Assembly: GCA_947561395.2 (NCBI GenBank)
Contig: OX387192.1
Location: forward strand, 33,129,520-33,193,519
DNA from: Buxus sempervirens
Lineage: Eukaryota > Streptophyta > Magnoliopsida > Buxales > Buxaceae
Length of the DNA: 64,000 nt
Direction: 5' to 3'
Shown piece by piece: positions 39,163-50,428 of the stretch (the first letter of the stretch is position 1; the number at the start of each line of letters is the position of its first letter). A model generated the notes under the pieces. It saw only the letters and a program-made list of their open reading frames with translations. It was not told where the DNA came from and searched no databases. The position numbers were made by a program, and so were the translations under genes.

Positions 39163-42100
39163 TCAGCATCCAGCAGGCTATAAACATCACAGTTACAAAG
39201 CAAATGAATAATGATAATGCAACAAATTTTGATACCTTGGGTCGATCCATAGAACTCCCGTAGTAACCTATTCCAATGGACAAGGAAGAGTAGGCAGCAA
39301 CAATCTCTACTGCTTTCAGCTTAGGTGAGTTTCCTGGAACCTGAAGAATAAATGTTCCTGCATGTAAGCAGCTTTATCATAGAAAACTGCAGCCAAAAAG
39401 GTTCTACGTGAAGCTCACCTCCACTGGAGCATCAGCTTGGACAAGTAGAATCCCTGCACTTTTATCAGCACCTTGCCAACTACTGTCCTGCATAACAGAG
39501 TGGAGAATTTTTGTGCAAGCGGAGGCTGGACCTGCCTGTGATCTACAGAAAAATATCAATGAAAGAAATTTATCTCTGCTGAATAAATGAGTTGGATTTG
39601 TAAAGATTGAAAATCATCATCTAGACATGACTATATTATACAAACAACTTATTGATTTCAAATATGAATAATTGGAGAGGACAATTGATGAATCCATCAT
39701 CATAAAATTGCAATTGTACTTTTGCCACCCAAATTCGTTTACAGAAATGAATGAAAACTCAAAGCTGCAGAATCAGAACACAATCACACTCCCCTAGCTG
39801 CCAAAAACAGTGAAGCAATGTCACTTAGAATGAAGAAAAAGGAAAGAGAGAGAGAGAGATCTCAGTAGGGCTTGAATTTTCCTTATTTTACAGCTTCATG
39901 GAGAGCCCAAGAACAGAAATTTACACATTCTCGTCCAAGAAAATATGAGATATAACTTGCTTAGCAAAATCATGTATGCAGTTACCTTAAACCAGCTGCA
40001 GTATGACCAGATCCATTATTTGTAATTATGAACCTACAAGTACAAAGAGGGAATTAATTTAGCACATATTTAAGGGGGAACAATTGTTTCACACATAAAG
40101 CAAGTTTAAGTCAGCTTTGGCTTGGTCTTGCCTGAAACTAAAAAACCACCAAAAAGGAAAATGGAATGGACTTGTTCAAAACTAGAGCAAAAGGGAAAAG
40201 GAAAAAAAGCTTGAAACAGAGTAACAAATAAATTCTACAATGAAAAGCAACAATGTCAATGGAGTATGGTCATTTTTCAGGAATCTAAATTAGTCATAAA
40301 CCAACTTCCTCATCTGAAGTTCTTTGAACAGCTCCCTAAATTAGCAGGTACCCTATTCTAGTTGCTAGTCTCAATTCTGTTTCCAAAAACTTCTGATAAA
40401 AGGTTTTGCGCCGCAATAAAATGCAGTACTTATTCCACATGAAAATAACAATCAGCTTCATCAGCATCTTCTAATAACCATGTAGCCAGTACCTCAAGCA
40501 AAATCATGGCATTGGCCCAAATTATTGAGCCAGTTTAAATCAATCCATCTTAGCTTGGTAGCAGTGTATCCTAGATACAAGGTTCTACACCCAAAGGGGA
40601 AAAATTAATAAATAAATAAACAAATAAGGTGCTTCAGCCAAACAGAAATTTCATTTCCCTCTTGTATTAAATTCTGTTTTAGCTGACATAGTCAGTTCTT
40701 CCCAAAAGATATACAAACTTAGATGCAGGAGACGAATTCAAAGAATGAAGGCCAAGAGATGAATTCAAGGAGCAAAAGTTTTAAAGAGCATGCCACCTAG
40801 AGTGGATAAACCAATATAAGTTATACAATAATTCATTTTATATGATTAAGACATCAAATTAATGGGAAAAATATCACATACAGCAGTAAGTGAGCTCAAT
40901 CTTCCTCTCATAATAGTTAATTGAGAACAGAAAATAATTAATCAACATGCTTCTTTTAAACTGATGATACATTTGACAAAATAATAAGAGATACCTGAGA
41001 TAAAACTATAGCCTTATATTCATAAGACATCAAATGTGGCACATGAAGAAAACAAAAATATGGTAGCAAAACAGTTATTTCCTCGATAATAGTAGCTGAC
41101 ACATAAAATACACAGAAAATTTAACCACAGAATATGGTAAATGCAAGATACAAGAATTATGAAATGCAAAACCCCAAAATTACCGAAAAAATAGGGCTTA
41201 TGAAACACAATTATGATGATTCCAATAAGTTCTACAGATAATACTAATGCAATCAATTAGGAAAAGAAAACGAAGTTCAGCTCTAGTAACAGCAATACTT
41301 ACGCTAAGACTGTGAATACAAGAATTGCCACCAAGATCAAGCCCAACATCCCCAGATACTACACGAGCACAGTCAAGGCAGTATCCAAACAGAAATTTTA
41401 AAAAATAATAATAATCATAAGTATCTAAAAAATTAAGAAAATAAAGCACATCATAAAAACCCATCTAAAAAGGATTTTATTCACAGCACCAGACACTGCA
41501 TGAGCACTTTGGCCATGTCCAAACAGAAAGACATATAAAAATGGATTTTAACAATAGTAAGAAAATCAAACATAACTTAATTGAAAAGGATACTATCCAT
41601 AGTAATATGGAAATGTTCTTCAACGCACCCGTAAACCCCACTACAGATCTGAAAATAAGAGCAAATAGAAATTGGCATTTGACACAAAAGAACAAATGGT
41701 AAAGGATGAAAAGCTTCAATGGGAAATGAAGGAAGACGGAAAAGTTACATGAGAAGGATGAAGACGCCAAGACCTAGAAAAGGAAGAGTGAGGGACTTTC
41801 GACAGCCATCGTGATGAGTGCTCATCCATATCCCAAAGCCGATGACACCTACAGCTAACAGCTACAGAATAAACACATGAAAACCGAATCGATCATCTTG
41901 AAACCAGACAACCCACTTCCATGTTTGTATTTTTTACATCAAGGAACCGAATTAAACATTTAAAGATGAACCAGCACTGTGAATGACAAACAACGATTGC
42001 TGCTAACAAGTAAGAGCATCCGAATGTAGTTCCAATAACAGGGACTTAACATGGTCGGTCAATACAAACAACCCCAAGAGGGAAAAATCTAACCATGGAT

Positions 42101-42215
42101 CAGAAGACCAAAAACAGATAATAAACTTGATAATAAAAGAGAAAGAGATCAAAAAGCTTACCATGGTGAGAAACTTGATCCATCTGATCACAAAGGTGCC
42201 TGTTCCTGAGCTCAT
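39163..42215 (-). CDS. Tetraspanin-10-like gene with an atypical, truncated C-terminal half
   Basis: Tetraspanins are four-helix membrane organisers. Minus-strand exons: 42162-42215 ([18 protein letters not shown]), 41749-41861 ([32 protein letters not shown]), 41594-41648 ([18 protein letters not shown]), 41303-41358 ([18 protein letters not shown]) and 39986-40033 ([16 protein letters not shown]). They join in phase and match the first three membrane helices of tetraspanin-10. The large loop with its CCG motif and the fourth helix should come next. Instead, the next in-phase exons (39419-39542 and 39236-39340) encode an unrelated [20 protein letters not shown] ... [10 protein letters not shown] sequence. 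A last acceptor leads to a TGA at 39163, giving a predicted 189 residues. The true 3' exons appear displaced to the plus strand at 34.3 kb. The gene is either broken or a chimera; the first five exons are secure, the last three tentative. Confidence 0.7.
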
Positions 42216-43860
42216 CTCCCCTTTCTCCTCCCTTGCCCCAAACCATGTTTGGATGTGAGAGCTCGACCATTCACCAACCGAACCAGCGTCAGGGTCTTCG
42301 GATCTAAGAGCTCAAGCTCAACTGTGAGGGCATTCACCTTGGAGACCGGCGACAGGATATTTGGATCTGAGAGCTACAGTTGAATCAAACTAACACAAGG
42401 GAGCTCGAGCTAAACTGTCATGGCATTCACCAACCGGACAGCCGTCGACGATGTTAGTCGGCAGGAGCACATCAAATCGCACAGGAGATGAAAATGGCAG
42501 GTAAAATGGCGAAGAGGGAATTTTGAAATTTTTGGGGATTTTGGAATCGCGTTCGAACGAGGCTCGAATAACGCAAAAGACATAATAACGGAGGCCGTTG
42601 CCGTTCGAAAAACTAACGAATTAGTTTTTCAAACGGGTGGAGAGGAAATCGGTTGGAGAAGGGGTGTTCGAGTAAGGAAAATAATATTAGTTAAAAAGGC
42701 TTTTTCTTTGAAAATTAAAACCTTTATCCCAAAGAAAAAAAAACACTTCAGCTCACTCTCTTTCAACTTCGTTTGGATCAATTTTGCTGGAATATGAAGG
42801 GTCTCATTAGCAATAATAAATCATCAAAACATAAACGGTTCACCTCTGAACTAAACAGCTTCATGGAAACATAAAAAATCTTTTATTTTCTATTTCTATT
42901 TTTTTAATTTTCTTTTCCCCTTAAATCAAAGCTTTCAAACATGGACTTAAGATACCATATAGAAGGTAACTTAGGATCCATTTCTACTTGATCTTCATGC
43001 AGTGCAGGAGTCTGAATTTGAAACATTTTCTGGGTTTAGAATTTTTCACATCCTTCAGTTATGATCAATTGCATACACTCTGTTCAGAATAATTCACATC
43101 TCCCCCTCCCATGTTCACAGGAACCATTGAGCTTATCTAACACCTGTAGATAATAATTTTATCTTATTAACAATAGTAGATCACAAACGAAAATAACCAA
43201 AAATGGGCATTTGCTCAACGAAAATCCAAAACCACAGTCTACTGTAATCTGGATCCCATCATGACTTGAAGGCCACCCTTTTCAAAATCAAGGAAAACAG
43301 TCAAACTGCAGGGTCCAAAATTTGGAAATAAAATGCGAAATCAACCTTTGAAATCAGATAACAATGAAGCAGTTCACTAAAAGTTACAAATTTGTATTCA
43401 TTTAAACAAAATGAAAAGAAAGTAACCCGAAAAAAAAAAGGGGACAAAGAAGAAAGAAAGAAGAACCCAACTCCTCCTTGGTTGTCAAGGTTGAGCTGCA
43501 AATGTTTGCCAGAATAAATATACAAAAACCAATGGCTCAGCATGCATCTGCATTGAAATGACAATTAAGCAATCCTTTCAACACTAAATGTCATTGTAAT
43601 TAACCATGTTTAGCTGAATGTACCACATTTAAAAGATAATCCAACCTGATGAGGCAACTGAAAATAACAACCTCCACACCCTGTATGAAGATATGGCTCT
43701 GCAGGGTGCAGACTACTGCTAGAAGAAAAAGAAAAATACACCAAGTTTCACAGGGTGGTAAGAGATGCCATGCAGCTTCATCCCATAAAATGCCCAACAA
43801 AGGACACGGCAGCTATCTTGCTGTGCACCCAGATAAATATTGAAAAAACACACCATTACT
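42216..43860. other. Tetraspanin 5' flank and UTP18 3' flank
   Basis: 42216 to about 42530 is the likely 5' UTR and promoter of the minus-strand tetraspanin gene, with two related GAGAGCT-containing segments. From about 42700 the sequence is AT-rich and ends in the UTP18 3' UTR. No other gene is seen. Confidence 0.45.
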
Positions 43861-45561
43861 CTATGCATGCTCATAATGATGTAACTTGTATAACAACACT
43901 TTTCCAGCAGCATTTCCCAAAGCCATGAAACCCCCACCAGGACTGAAGTCCAAACAGCGGGGATAATGCAAGGTCCGATTTGGTGGAGGCCAGTTCGAAA
44001 AAACGGTATAAGAAGGAATGTGTATCAGCTTTAAACTATTTTTTTGCATGTTACTACTAATAGCCAATATCTGGGCATCATTGTTGAATTTCAAACAATC
44101 GACCCTGGTGGTTAGATTCTCAGCAATCTTGATTGGTCTTTTCTTGCCCCCTAGAAAATCTTCTCTGTTATAAATATTCACAATACCACTACCAGAGCCT
44201 GCTGCAAACAAAGCCCCGTTTGGTGAAGTGCAAAGTGCCGTACCATTTATACAACCTTCGTCAACAGCCTTGTGGAAGCATGTCCGGGTTCTCAAGTCCC
44301 AATGGTATATGTGCCCGTCCCCGCCAGAGCTCAACAACTGCTGTCCCTCGTTGGCAAAAGCTAAAGATCGAGCAGTCCCATTCATCTTAAGAGTCCCAAT
44401 AAGATCCTTTGTCTTGGTCGAGACCAGCAAAATATAACCTTCATTGCCCACAAAAGCAACAGTGCTAGAATCAGGGGAAACCTCAAACACTTCCAAGCTC
44501 TTTTCTTCCCTACCTGTTAATGGGCCTATTTTGTCAACTTTCGCTTTCACTAAATCAAAGCAGTAAAAAAAGTTTCTTCTTCCCCCTACAATCACCTGAG
44601 ATCCATCAGGTACGAAAGCCGCCTTGCGAACAGGGCAATCCTCAAGAAATATGCTCTGTATCTTAGTGTTCCGTTTGCCATCAATCTGGAAAAATCTTAG
44701 TCTTCTATCTAAGCCTGCAGCAAGTAGCAACTGAGCATTTTTATGGAATTCAACAGAATTTATAGGACCGCTGGAAGGATCCTCAGCATTTGCATCCACC
44801 AATCTTGAGTACTCAATAAGTCCAGGCAAAAGCTTTGAACTACTCTTCACTACGAGGTCTTCATTTGTTCGAAAAATGTTGTTGCTATCTTCATCATCCT
44901 TGTCATTGCTGACTGTTTCTATTACATTTTCCTCATCAGAGTCATCATCGTAAGGACCGTATTTCCTTGACCTTGAACCAAGATTAGCCCACTCTGTGCC
45001 TGGGTTCAGCTTCACATGTTGTGCCCTCAGTCTGGCCACATAAGCTGGACCTGAAATCAAACTTTCATCCTCTGATTTCCTCAACTTCCTCAATCTGTTG
45101 ATTTTGGCTATATCTATATTAGTCTTCTCCTCTTCCTCATCCACCCAAACTGGCTTCCTCTCCTTAATTCCATTTTCATCCTCATCATTGCCTTCCAGTT
45201 TTGTATCTTCTTCATATGCTGATATTATACCACCAGCAGATCGATCTGTAAAAAACAAAGCTGAACCCTCATCCATTCCACCACCTAATTCTTCCTCATC
45301 GTCCTTTCCAAACTCAACTGGAGAGTAAATAGATCCAAACAGAAGGCCCTCTAGCCTCTTCATTTCCTTTTCTTGTTCAATTTCGAACGGCTTTCCCTCT
45401 TCTTTGTGTTCTTTCTTTCTCTTTCTACTCTTAGAACCAACCAAATCAGATTCCTTTGGAACCTGAAGTTCTTCATCTAAAATCAGAGGCTCATCATTAT
45501 CTTCCCTTTTAATCTTGTCAGGTTGGTGTTTAGAGATAACACTTTGGGAAATTAAACTCAT
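43861..45561 (-). CDS. U3 snoRNA-associated protein 18 homologue (WD40)
   Basis: Utp18 is a WD40 subunit of the UTP-B module of the small-subunit processome, acting in 18S pre-rRNA processing in the nucleolus. There is a single coding exon. The upstream in-frame TTG at 45576 is not a plausible start; the ATG at 45561 (MSLISQSVISKH) gives 566 residues. The N-terminal ~250 residues are charged, with KSRKRKK basic and acidic DDEEE clusters. A conserved LISGPAYVARLRAQH / NPGTEWANL block is in the linker. WD40 repeats follow from about residue 260 (PINSVEFHKNAQLLLAAGLD, then GGDGHIYHWDLRTRTC) to the end (FSPGGGFMALGNAAGKVLLY). A 5' UTR intron (45584-47221) separates it from a leader exon near 47222-47290. 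Confidence 0.94.
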   Translation of the reverse strand: MSLISQSVISKHQPDKIKREDNDEPLILDEELQVPKESDLVGSKSRKRKKEHKEEGKPFEIEQEKEMKRLEGLLFGSIYSPVEFGKDDEEELGGGMDEGSALFFTDRSAGGIISAYEEDTKLEGNDEDENGIKERKPVWVDEEEEKTNIDIAKINRLRKLRKSEDESLISGPAYVARLRAQHVKLNPGTEWANLGSRSRKYGPYDDDSDEENVIETVSNDKDDEDSNNIFRTNEDLVVKSSSKLLPGLIEYSRLVDANAEDPSSGPINSVEFHKNAQLLLAAGLDRRLRFFQIDGKRNTKIQSIFLEDCPVRKAAFVPDGSQVIVGGRRNFFYCFDLVKAKVDKIGPLTGREEKSLEVFEVSPDSSTVAFVGNEGYILLVSTKTKDLIGTLKMNGTARSLAFANEGQQLLSSGGDGHIYHWDLRTRTCFHKAVDEGCINGTALCTSPNGALFAAGSGSGIVNIYNREDFLGGKKRPIKIAENLTTRVDCLKFNNDAQILAISSNMQKNSLKLIHIPSYTVFSNWPPPNRTLHYPRCLDFSPGGGFMALGNAAGKVLLYKLHHYEHA

Positions 45562-45583
45562 TTTTATCTGATGCAAGCAATCT

Positions 45584-47221
45584 CTGCAAAATCAATCAAA
45601 ACATAAAATGCAGTTAGAAACAACATTTGCAGTTGAAAATTGTTGAACTATGAAATTCTAGCAGCAAAGCTCAAATTTTAAAAGGCAAAAGGCAGAGGAG
45701 AAATACATATCACACAATCAGATACAAAACATGTAACGTGTTACATATACAAACAACAATAGATAAAGACCCTAAAGCTAATTATCAAGAAATAATCAAA
45801 GTGTCAGTCAAGTTCTCATGCTGCAAAACCAGAAATAACATACAACTATGGACAAAAAACATAGATTTACATCAAAGTGATGATCCTATTCTTGAAACAT
45901 GAGAAAGAGCATCTTCAAAATTATCAACATCGTCGAACTTTTCTGAGCTCAAGCAAGGTGGGATATAGGACCTGAAGATGTAATTCATGTTGGGGGTTTC
46001 CTATAATTCCTGGCATACAGTCTCAAGAGAAGTAGAGCAGAGACCACTGAATAGGCCAACTTGCACATTATACACACCATACATTTCCAATCATTCAGTG
46101 CCTTCACATAAGCAATTTTTAGACAAGTTTAAATAGAACCACTGATTTGAACCACAAATGCATTGTACTTTGAAAGAAGAGATTTCAATTGATGAGAGGA
46201 AAAGATATATCTTCATGACAATAACTGCTATAAAACATCTGATTAATGTTTCAAACAAATCTACATTCACAATAAGCAACTTAAGGCCATGCACAGAGGA
46301 CTCTGAATCACAGATCACGGTTTCAAGCCTTTTACAATTTTTTTTTCCAAGTCAAATGATACTCTTCAGATTTTTCTGCATCCCAGCTCAAATCCTTCTG
46401 AAAGAATTTTCATGTTTATTCATTGGTATTACTTTTGCCCACGTGCATGCATCATTTTTTCGGATGCCCCGATGATGCCATAAGAACTCCTATAGCCACA
46501 ATGAACATAAATAACATACTCACAAGCAGAATGTATGTTCTTCCTGATGATGCCATAAGAACTCCTATAGCCACAATGAACATAAATAACATACTCACAA
46601 GCAGAATGTATGTTCTTCTGGATGATCTCCGGTACTCTCCAAACAGAAGTATACCCCAAAAGGTGCTCACTGCTCACAAGTGGAAGTGCCTGATGTTATC
46701 ACATGATTCAAGGGAGTAAATAGATGAGAAAATAAATGATGAGAAAACCTACCAAACACTTTAAAGACAAAATAAAAGCAAAAATCGCATCGGATGATAA
46801 CTTCTAGTGCCCTAAGCGCAACGAACAGAGACCGAATAAACGGAAACGTGCGCAGGCGATATCCAATGGCTGAATAATGAACGTAAAAGCAGAAAATCAC
46901 AGAAGACGGAAAAAAGGAAAGAAAGGGAGAAATCAAAATTAGGGTTCCAATGCCGCGTTGAAACTCGCATGTATATATAGGCACAGATCCTATGGAGCGA
47001 GATCTAACGTAGTGCCAGGACTATGTAGACACAACACAACCATGGCTTGTACTTCTTTAGCTATTAATGGACTGGCTATTAATGGAGATTTCTCCCCAAG
47101 AACAAGAACGAACAGTAAAAATTTGAAAGAACTCGCCATTTCAGAAACGAAATAGTAGGAATGTGCAGCGAAATCGTTACAAGAAATTGATAGAGAGATG
47201 AGAGCTTTGAGAGGGTCTTAC
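45584..47221 (-). other. 5' UTR intron of UTP18
   Basis: The minus-strand donor AAC|GTAAGA at 47221 and acceptor TTTGCAG at 45584 bound a 1.64-kb intron just before the start codon. It contains a tandem repeat (46471-46620) and a small plus-strand frame at 47042 (MACTSLAINGLAINGDF, 38 codons) with no supporting evidence. Confidence 0.6.
46471..46620 (+). repeat. Perfect-looking 75-bp tandem duplication
   Basis: Two copies (46471-46545 and 46546-46620) run from GATGATGCCATAAGAACTCC through CACAAGCAGAATGTATGTTC. They appear identical except at the junction, and a few bases of a third copy (GATGAT) follow. This indicates a recent duplication within the UTP18 leader intron. Confidence 0.92.
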
Positions 47222-47917
47222 GTTGAGAGAAATGCCTTTGATTCTTGCTTCTTCTCTCACTTGGATGCCCTAGTCGTATTCGAGGAGGAGGAGTTCTGAT
47301 GTCGTGCGAAGAAGAGAGACGAGAGTTGTATCGAAAAGGAAAAGAAATAATTTATTACAAAAATGCCATTCATTAAAAAACGGTTCATCGTTTTTAGAAA
47401 CCGAAATTTTCGGTTTCTGAAAACCGGTTATTTTCCAATCGTTTTTTTTGAAAATCTGTTTGAAAGTTTTTTCAACCAAACAGGTTTTCAGTTTTCAGTA
47501 TTTAAAAATCGAAAAACTATTTCTGAACACGTTACCAAACACCCTCTAAGTTTACAATGATAACCAAATTGAAGGTCCGTTTGTATCGCATAAATTTAAA
47601 GTGAGAATTCGAATATACATGAATTTGAATTCAAATATATTAAAATTTTAGTGTTTAGCTAAGTTTATGGAATTTACTTGAAATTCATACATGAATTCCA
47701 ATTCCACCGTTTGGACGCTAACATATCTATAAAAATAGAAATATTTAGACAATTTGAGCAAATTAAAAGCCACATAATCCAACTACATTTAGTTAACCAC
47801 CCCACTCACCTAAGGCACCATTTGATTCCTTTTGCATCGCTAGTATGTAAAGATATGCTTCCCTCATCAAAACTGTATGTGCAACACAATACGATCCCTT
47901 CAAAGAGCTAAACAAAG

Positions 47918-48088
47918 ATGACTTCCTCCAACATCGCAGCTTCTATTGCTGTCATGACCATTTTGTTAGTTTCACGCTATCACATCCAATCAGCACTTGG
48001 TGTAGGTGAGTGTGGAAGGTCCGGCTTAATAATATCAACAAAGGTGGCTTCTAATTCATTCCCACATTATGGCAAACACCGTAATTAA
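47918..48088 (+). pseudogene. Non-specific lipid-transfer-like protein, N-terminal fragment
   Basis: This 56-codon frame starts MTSSNIAASIAVMTILLVSR, a hydrophobic signal peptide, and continues SALGVGECGRSGLI. The GECGR motif right after the signal peptide is the start of the eight-cysteine nsLTP / DIR1-like domain. Only the first cysteine is present; the rest of the domain is not found downstream. It is a weak but plausible remnant. Confidence 0.45.
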
Positions 48089-48539
48089 ATAAATCTAAAA
48101 GAAAAAAGGATTGCTCAAGAAGTATTTGTATCGGAAGCAATGAAAAAGAACGAAAAACCTTAAAACCCAAATTTTTTTTTATTTGAAGATGTTGGTTTCT
48201 AACATCTTCAAGTACAAGCATGGGAATTAGAGAAGATGAAGACATCAATGTTAGAAGAACTGATTTAAAGTTTAGATTTCATGCTAGAACATAGAAGTCG
48301 ATAAATTAAACCTTTTTAAAATCATTTTCATCTCAACTTTATGTAAGACTAATAAAGAGAGAAATAATGAAATCCAATTTAAGCAAAAATTTCTCAAAAC
48401 CCATATCAGAACTCCACTTTAAATGGATCAAAAGACCACCTGAATTTGTAACTAGTTACTACAATTACCTAAAAACCTCTTCCCAAAGCGGTCCTTTGAG
48501 ATCCAAGTTTCAAAAAGCAACATCTATGTTGGATTGTAT

Positions 48540-49301
48540 GTTCAACAAAGCCAGAGTTTCTTGACGAGGCCACCGGTTACCACTGAATTCCGGTCACCCT
48601 CTTCTCCTAATCTCCTTCTCTCTTCTTCTCCAAATCCATCTACAATCGACCCAACAACACCAACTTCACCCTCATCATCAAGCTTTCCGGCAGGACTTCC
48701 ACCGGCAGGACTCACCATAAATTTTGAAATTGCCAACATCAACTTGCCGGAAAATACAGCTACTAACCCAACAAGAGTTGGTGAATTCAAAGATATTGTG
48801 AAGATGGGGTCGTTCGGTGAAATTGGTGATTTGTTTTAGGATATGGACTCAAAACTTTTCCATTTCCCAAACTCGAGACGTCCTTGTCTCCAGTTTTCGA
48901 ATTTGTTGAATTTACCCTTTTGTTCATCTATCAAAAAACAAGAGAAGAGTACGTGGTTTGGGATTACTCCCGGTGGTCATTAAAAGGAAACTTTTTCATA
49001 TTAGCCGCTGCTCGAGTGGGATCTCCGATGGCTTCTGGAGATGAACAAGTTATCCTCCAATTCATCACCAGCGGCTGTGTCTACAACACTGTGTTACGCA
49101 ATTAGTTCCAGCAGCACACTTGATCTTCTAGATGAGAACGAAAGACTGCGGAAAGAGAACGAGCACCTGACGAACAAACTCACGCAGATGAAAACCCCGT
49201 GCAATAGCATATTCGTCTTGATGTCAAACTACGCCAGTTCTCAGCATGAACACAGTGCTTTTCAAGTCGAGAACCCTCTCGATCTGTTATTGGCGAAGTA
49301 G
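48540..49301 (+). pseudogene. Class B heat-stress transcription factor fragment with frameshift
   Basis: In one frame, 48930-49058 gives REEYVVWDYSRW and VGSPMASGDEQVI. The frame then shifts by about 49055, and the other frame gives SSNSSPAAVSTTLC, then LDLLDENERLRKENEHLTNK and LTQMKTPCNSIFVLMSNYA. The leucine-zipper-like ENERLRKEN block is the HR-A/B oligomerisation region of class B HSFs. The DNA-binding domain is not recognisable. 48540-48838 upstream is a Ser/Pro-rich frame of unknown relation. At least one indel and missing domains make this a dead copy. Confidence 0.72.
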
Positions 49302-49596
49302 TTTCCAGAAGACACTAACACCGGTGCCGGTGTTTGCCATAGCGTGATGAAGACGGTTTTCAGAAAAGTGAAACCCAATTTTAATTCCTGTGCGAATCTT
49401 AACATACGGGAATTACAAAAAACACCCCCCTCCGTCTTATGATTCCTTTGGGTCACAGGAATTAAAACCTAAAGATTTCAAATGTGATTTTTAATTCTTA
49501 TGGGAATTGGTCAACCAAACACAAGAATTGAAATTTATAGCTGCCAATTCCAATTCTCAGCTTCCAATTCCTACGATCCAACCGTACCCTAATATT

Positions 49597-49748
49597 AAAT
49601 TGAAATCGTCTGCCGCAGTTAAGCTGCAACAAACCTTGCAACATCCCACGTTTGCTTGACATTTCACATTTCTGAATGTAAAATATCAATTGAAATGAGC
49701 CCAGCAATCGTGAGATGCTGCAGGATCTACCGTAAGCAATTTCAACCA
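49597..49748. mobile_element. Degenerate Mutator-like MITE, probable copy E
   Basis: The left end TTGAAATCGTCTGCCGC and the right end, reversed, GGTTGAAATTGCTTACGG, with an internal GTGAGATGCTGC, resemble copies A-D. The flanks do not form a convincing 9-bp duplication, so the borders are approximate. Confidence 0.5.
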
Positions 49749-50301
49749 TAATCGAATCGGTTTCTCCAAACCAAAACCAATTATCGAAGACCTAGAAACC
49801 GATCCCAATCGGTTTGGTTCCAATTATCGGTTTTAACGGAGCCGTTGCATCCCTGTGCTCGGATCTCCACATTTTCTTATTGATTGCGTTTGGTTGCAGG
49901 CGTTTTCTACATAACGCAAACCCTAAACACGATATCCCGGCTTTGGCCAACCAAAACTGACCCTAACATCCTTCACAATGAGACAAAACAAATCTTTAAA
50001 ATATCTGTAGTTCAGTGTCATTTCAAATTGTAAAAGGGATACTTCCGTCATTTAGCAACATAATAAGTTTCTCAAACGCACGTGTTGCGCGGGTACCCCG
50101 CCAACTGCCCCGCTCGGAAAAACCTTCATACATCGATGAGGTACTTTCCGTATACCCTAAAAACAACATTTAGACGACACGTGACAGCGAAAGGTGGGAC
50201 CACGTTACAAAAATCGACACATTCTTTCTTGATTGGTCCCCGGTGGCGTCTACGTCGATGTACGATTTGTTTCCCTGCGCGCTCCTCACTTCAAAACAAA
50301 G

Positions 50302-50309
50302 GCGCGAAA
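50302..50309 (+). promoter_or_regulatory. E2F-type site GCGCGAAA in the FBL17 promoter
   Basis: GCGCGAAA is the reverse complement of an E2F consensus match (TTTSSCGC). It lies about 120 bp upstream of the FBL17 start codon in an otherwise GC-rich promoter. In Arabidopsis, FBL17 transcription is E2F-dependent, so the site is likely functional; that it is used here is inference. Confidence 0.7.
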
Positions 50310-50428
50310 ACAACTCCCATCTCCCGCGCAGTGCCTTCCTTCCCGACCATCTCAGTCTATTTCTTCGCCTTCACACTATCGTCTCCGTCTCTTTCTCTCT
50401 GGTTTCTGCATTGTAGAACTAAAACCTA

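Noticed and set aside
47042-47158. 38-codon frame MACTSLAINGLAINGDF as a plastid transit peptide or small peptide gene
   Set aside because: It lies antisense in the UTP18 leader intron, and its AINGLAING repeat is a tiny local duplication; no other support.
42216-50428. Operon-like or metabolic gene cluster
   Set aside because: Neighbouring genes have unrelated single-copy functions and their own promoters and introns.
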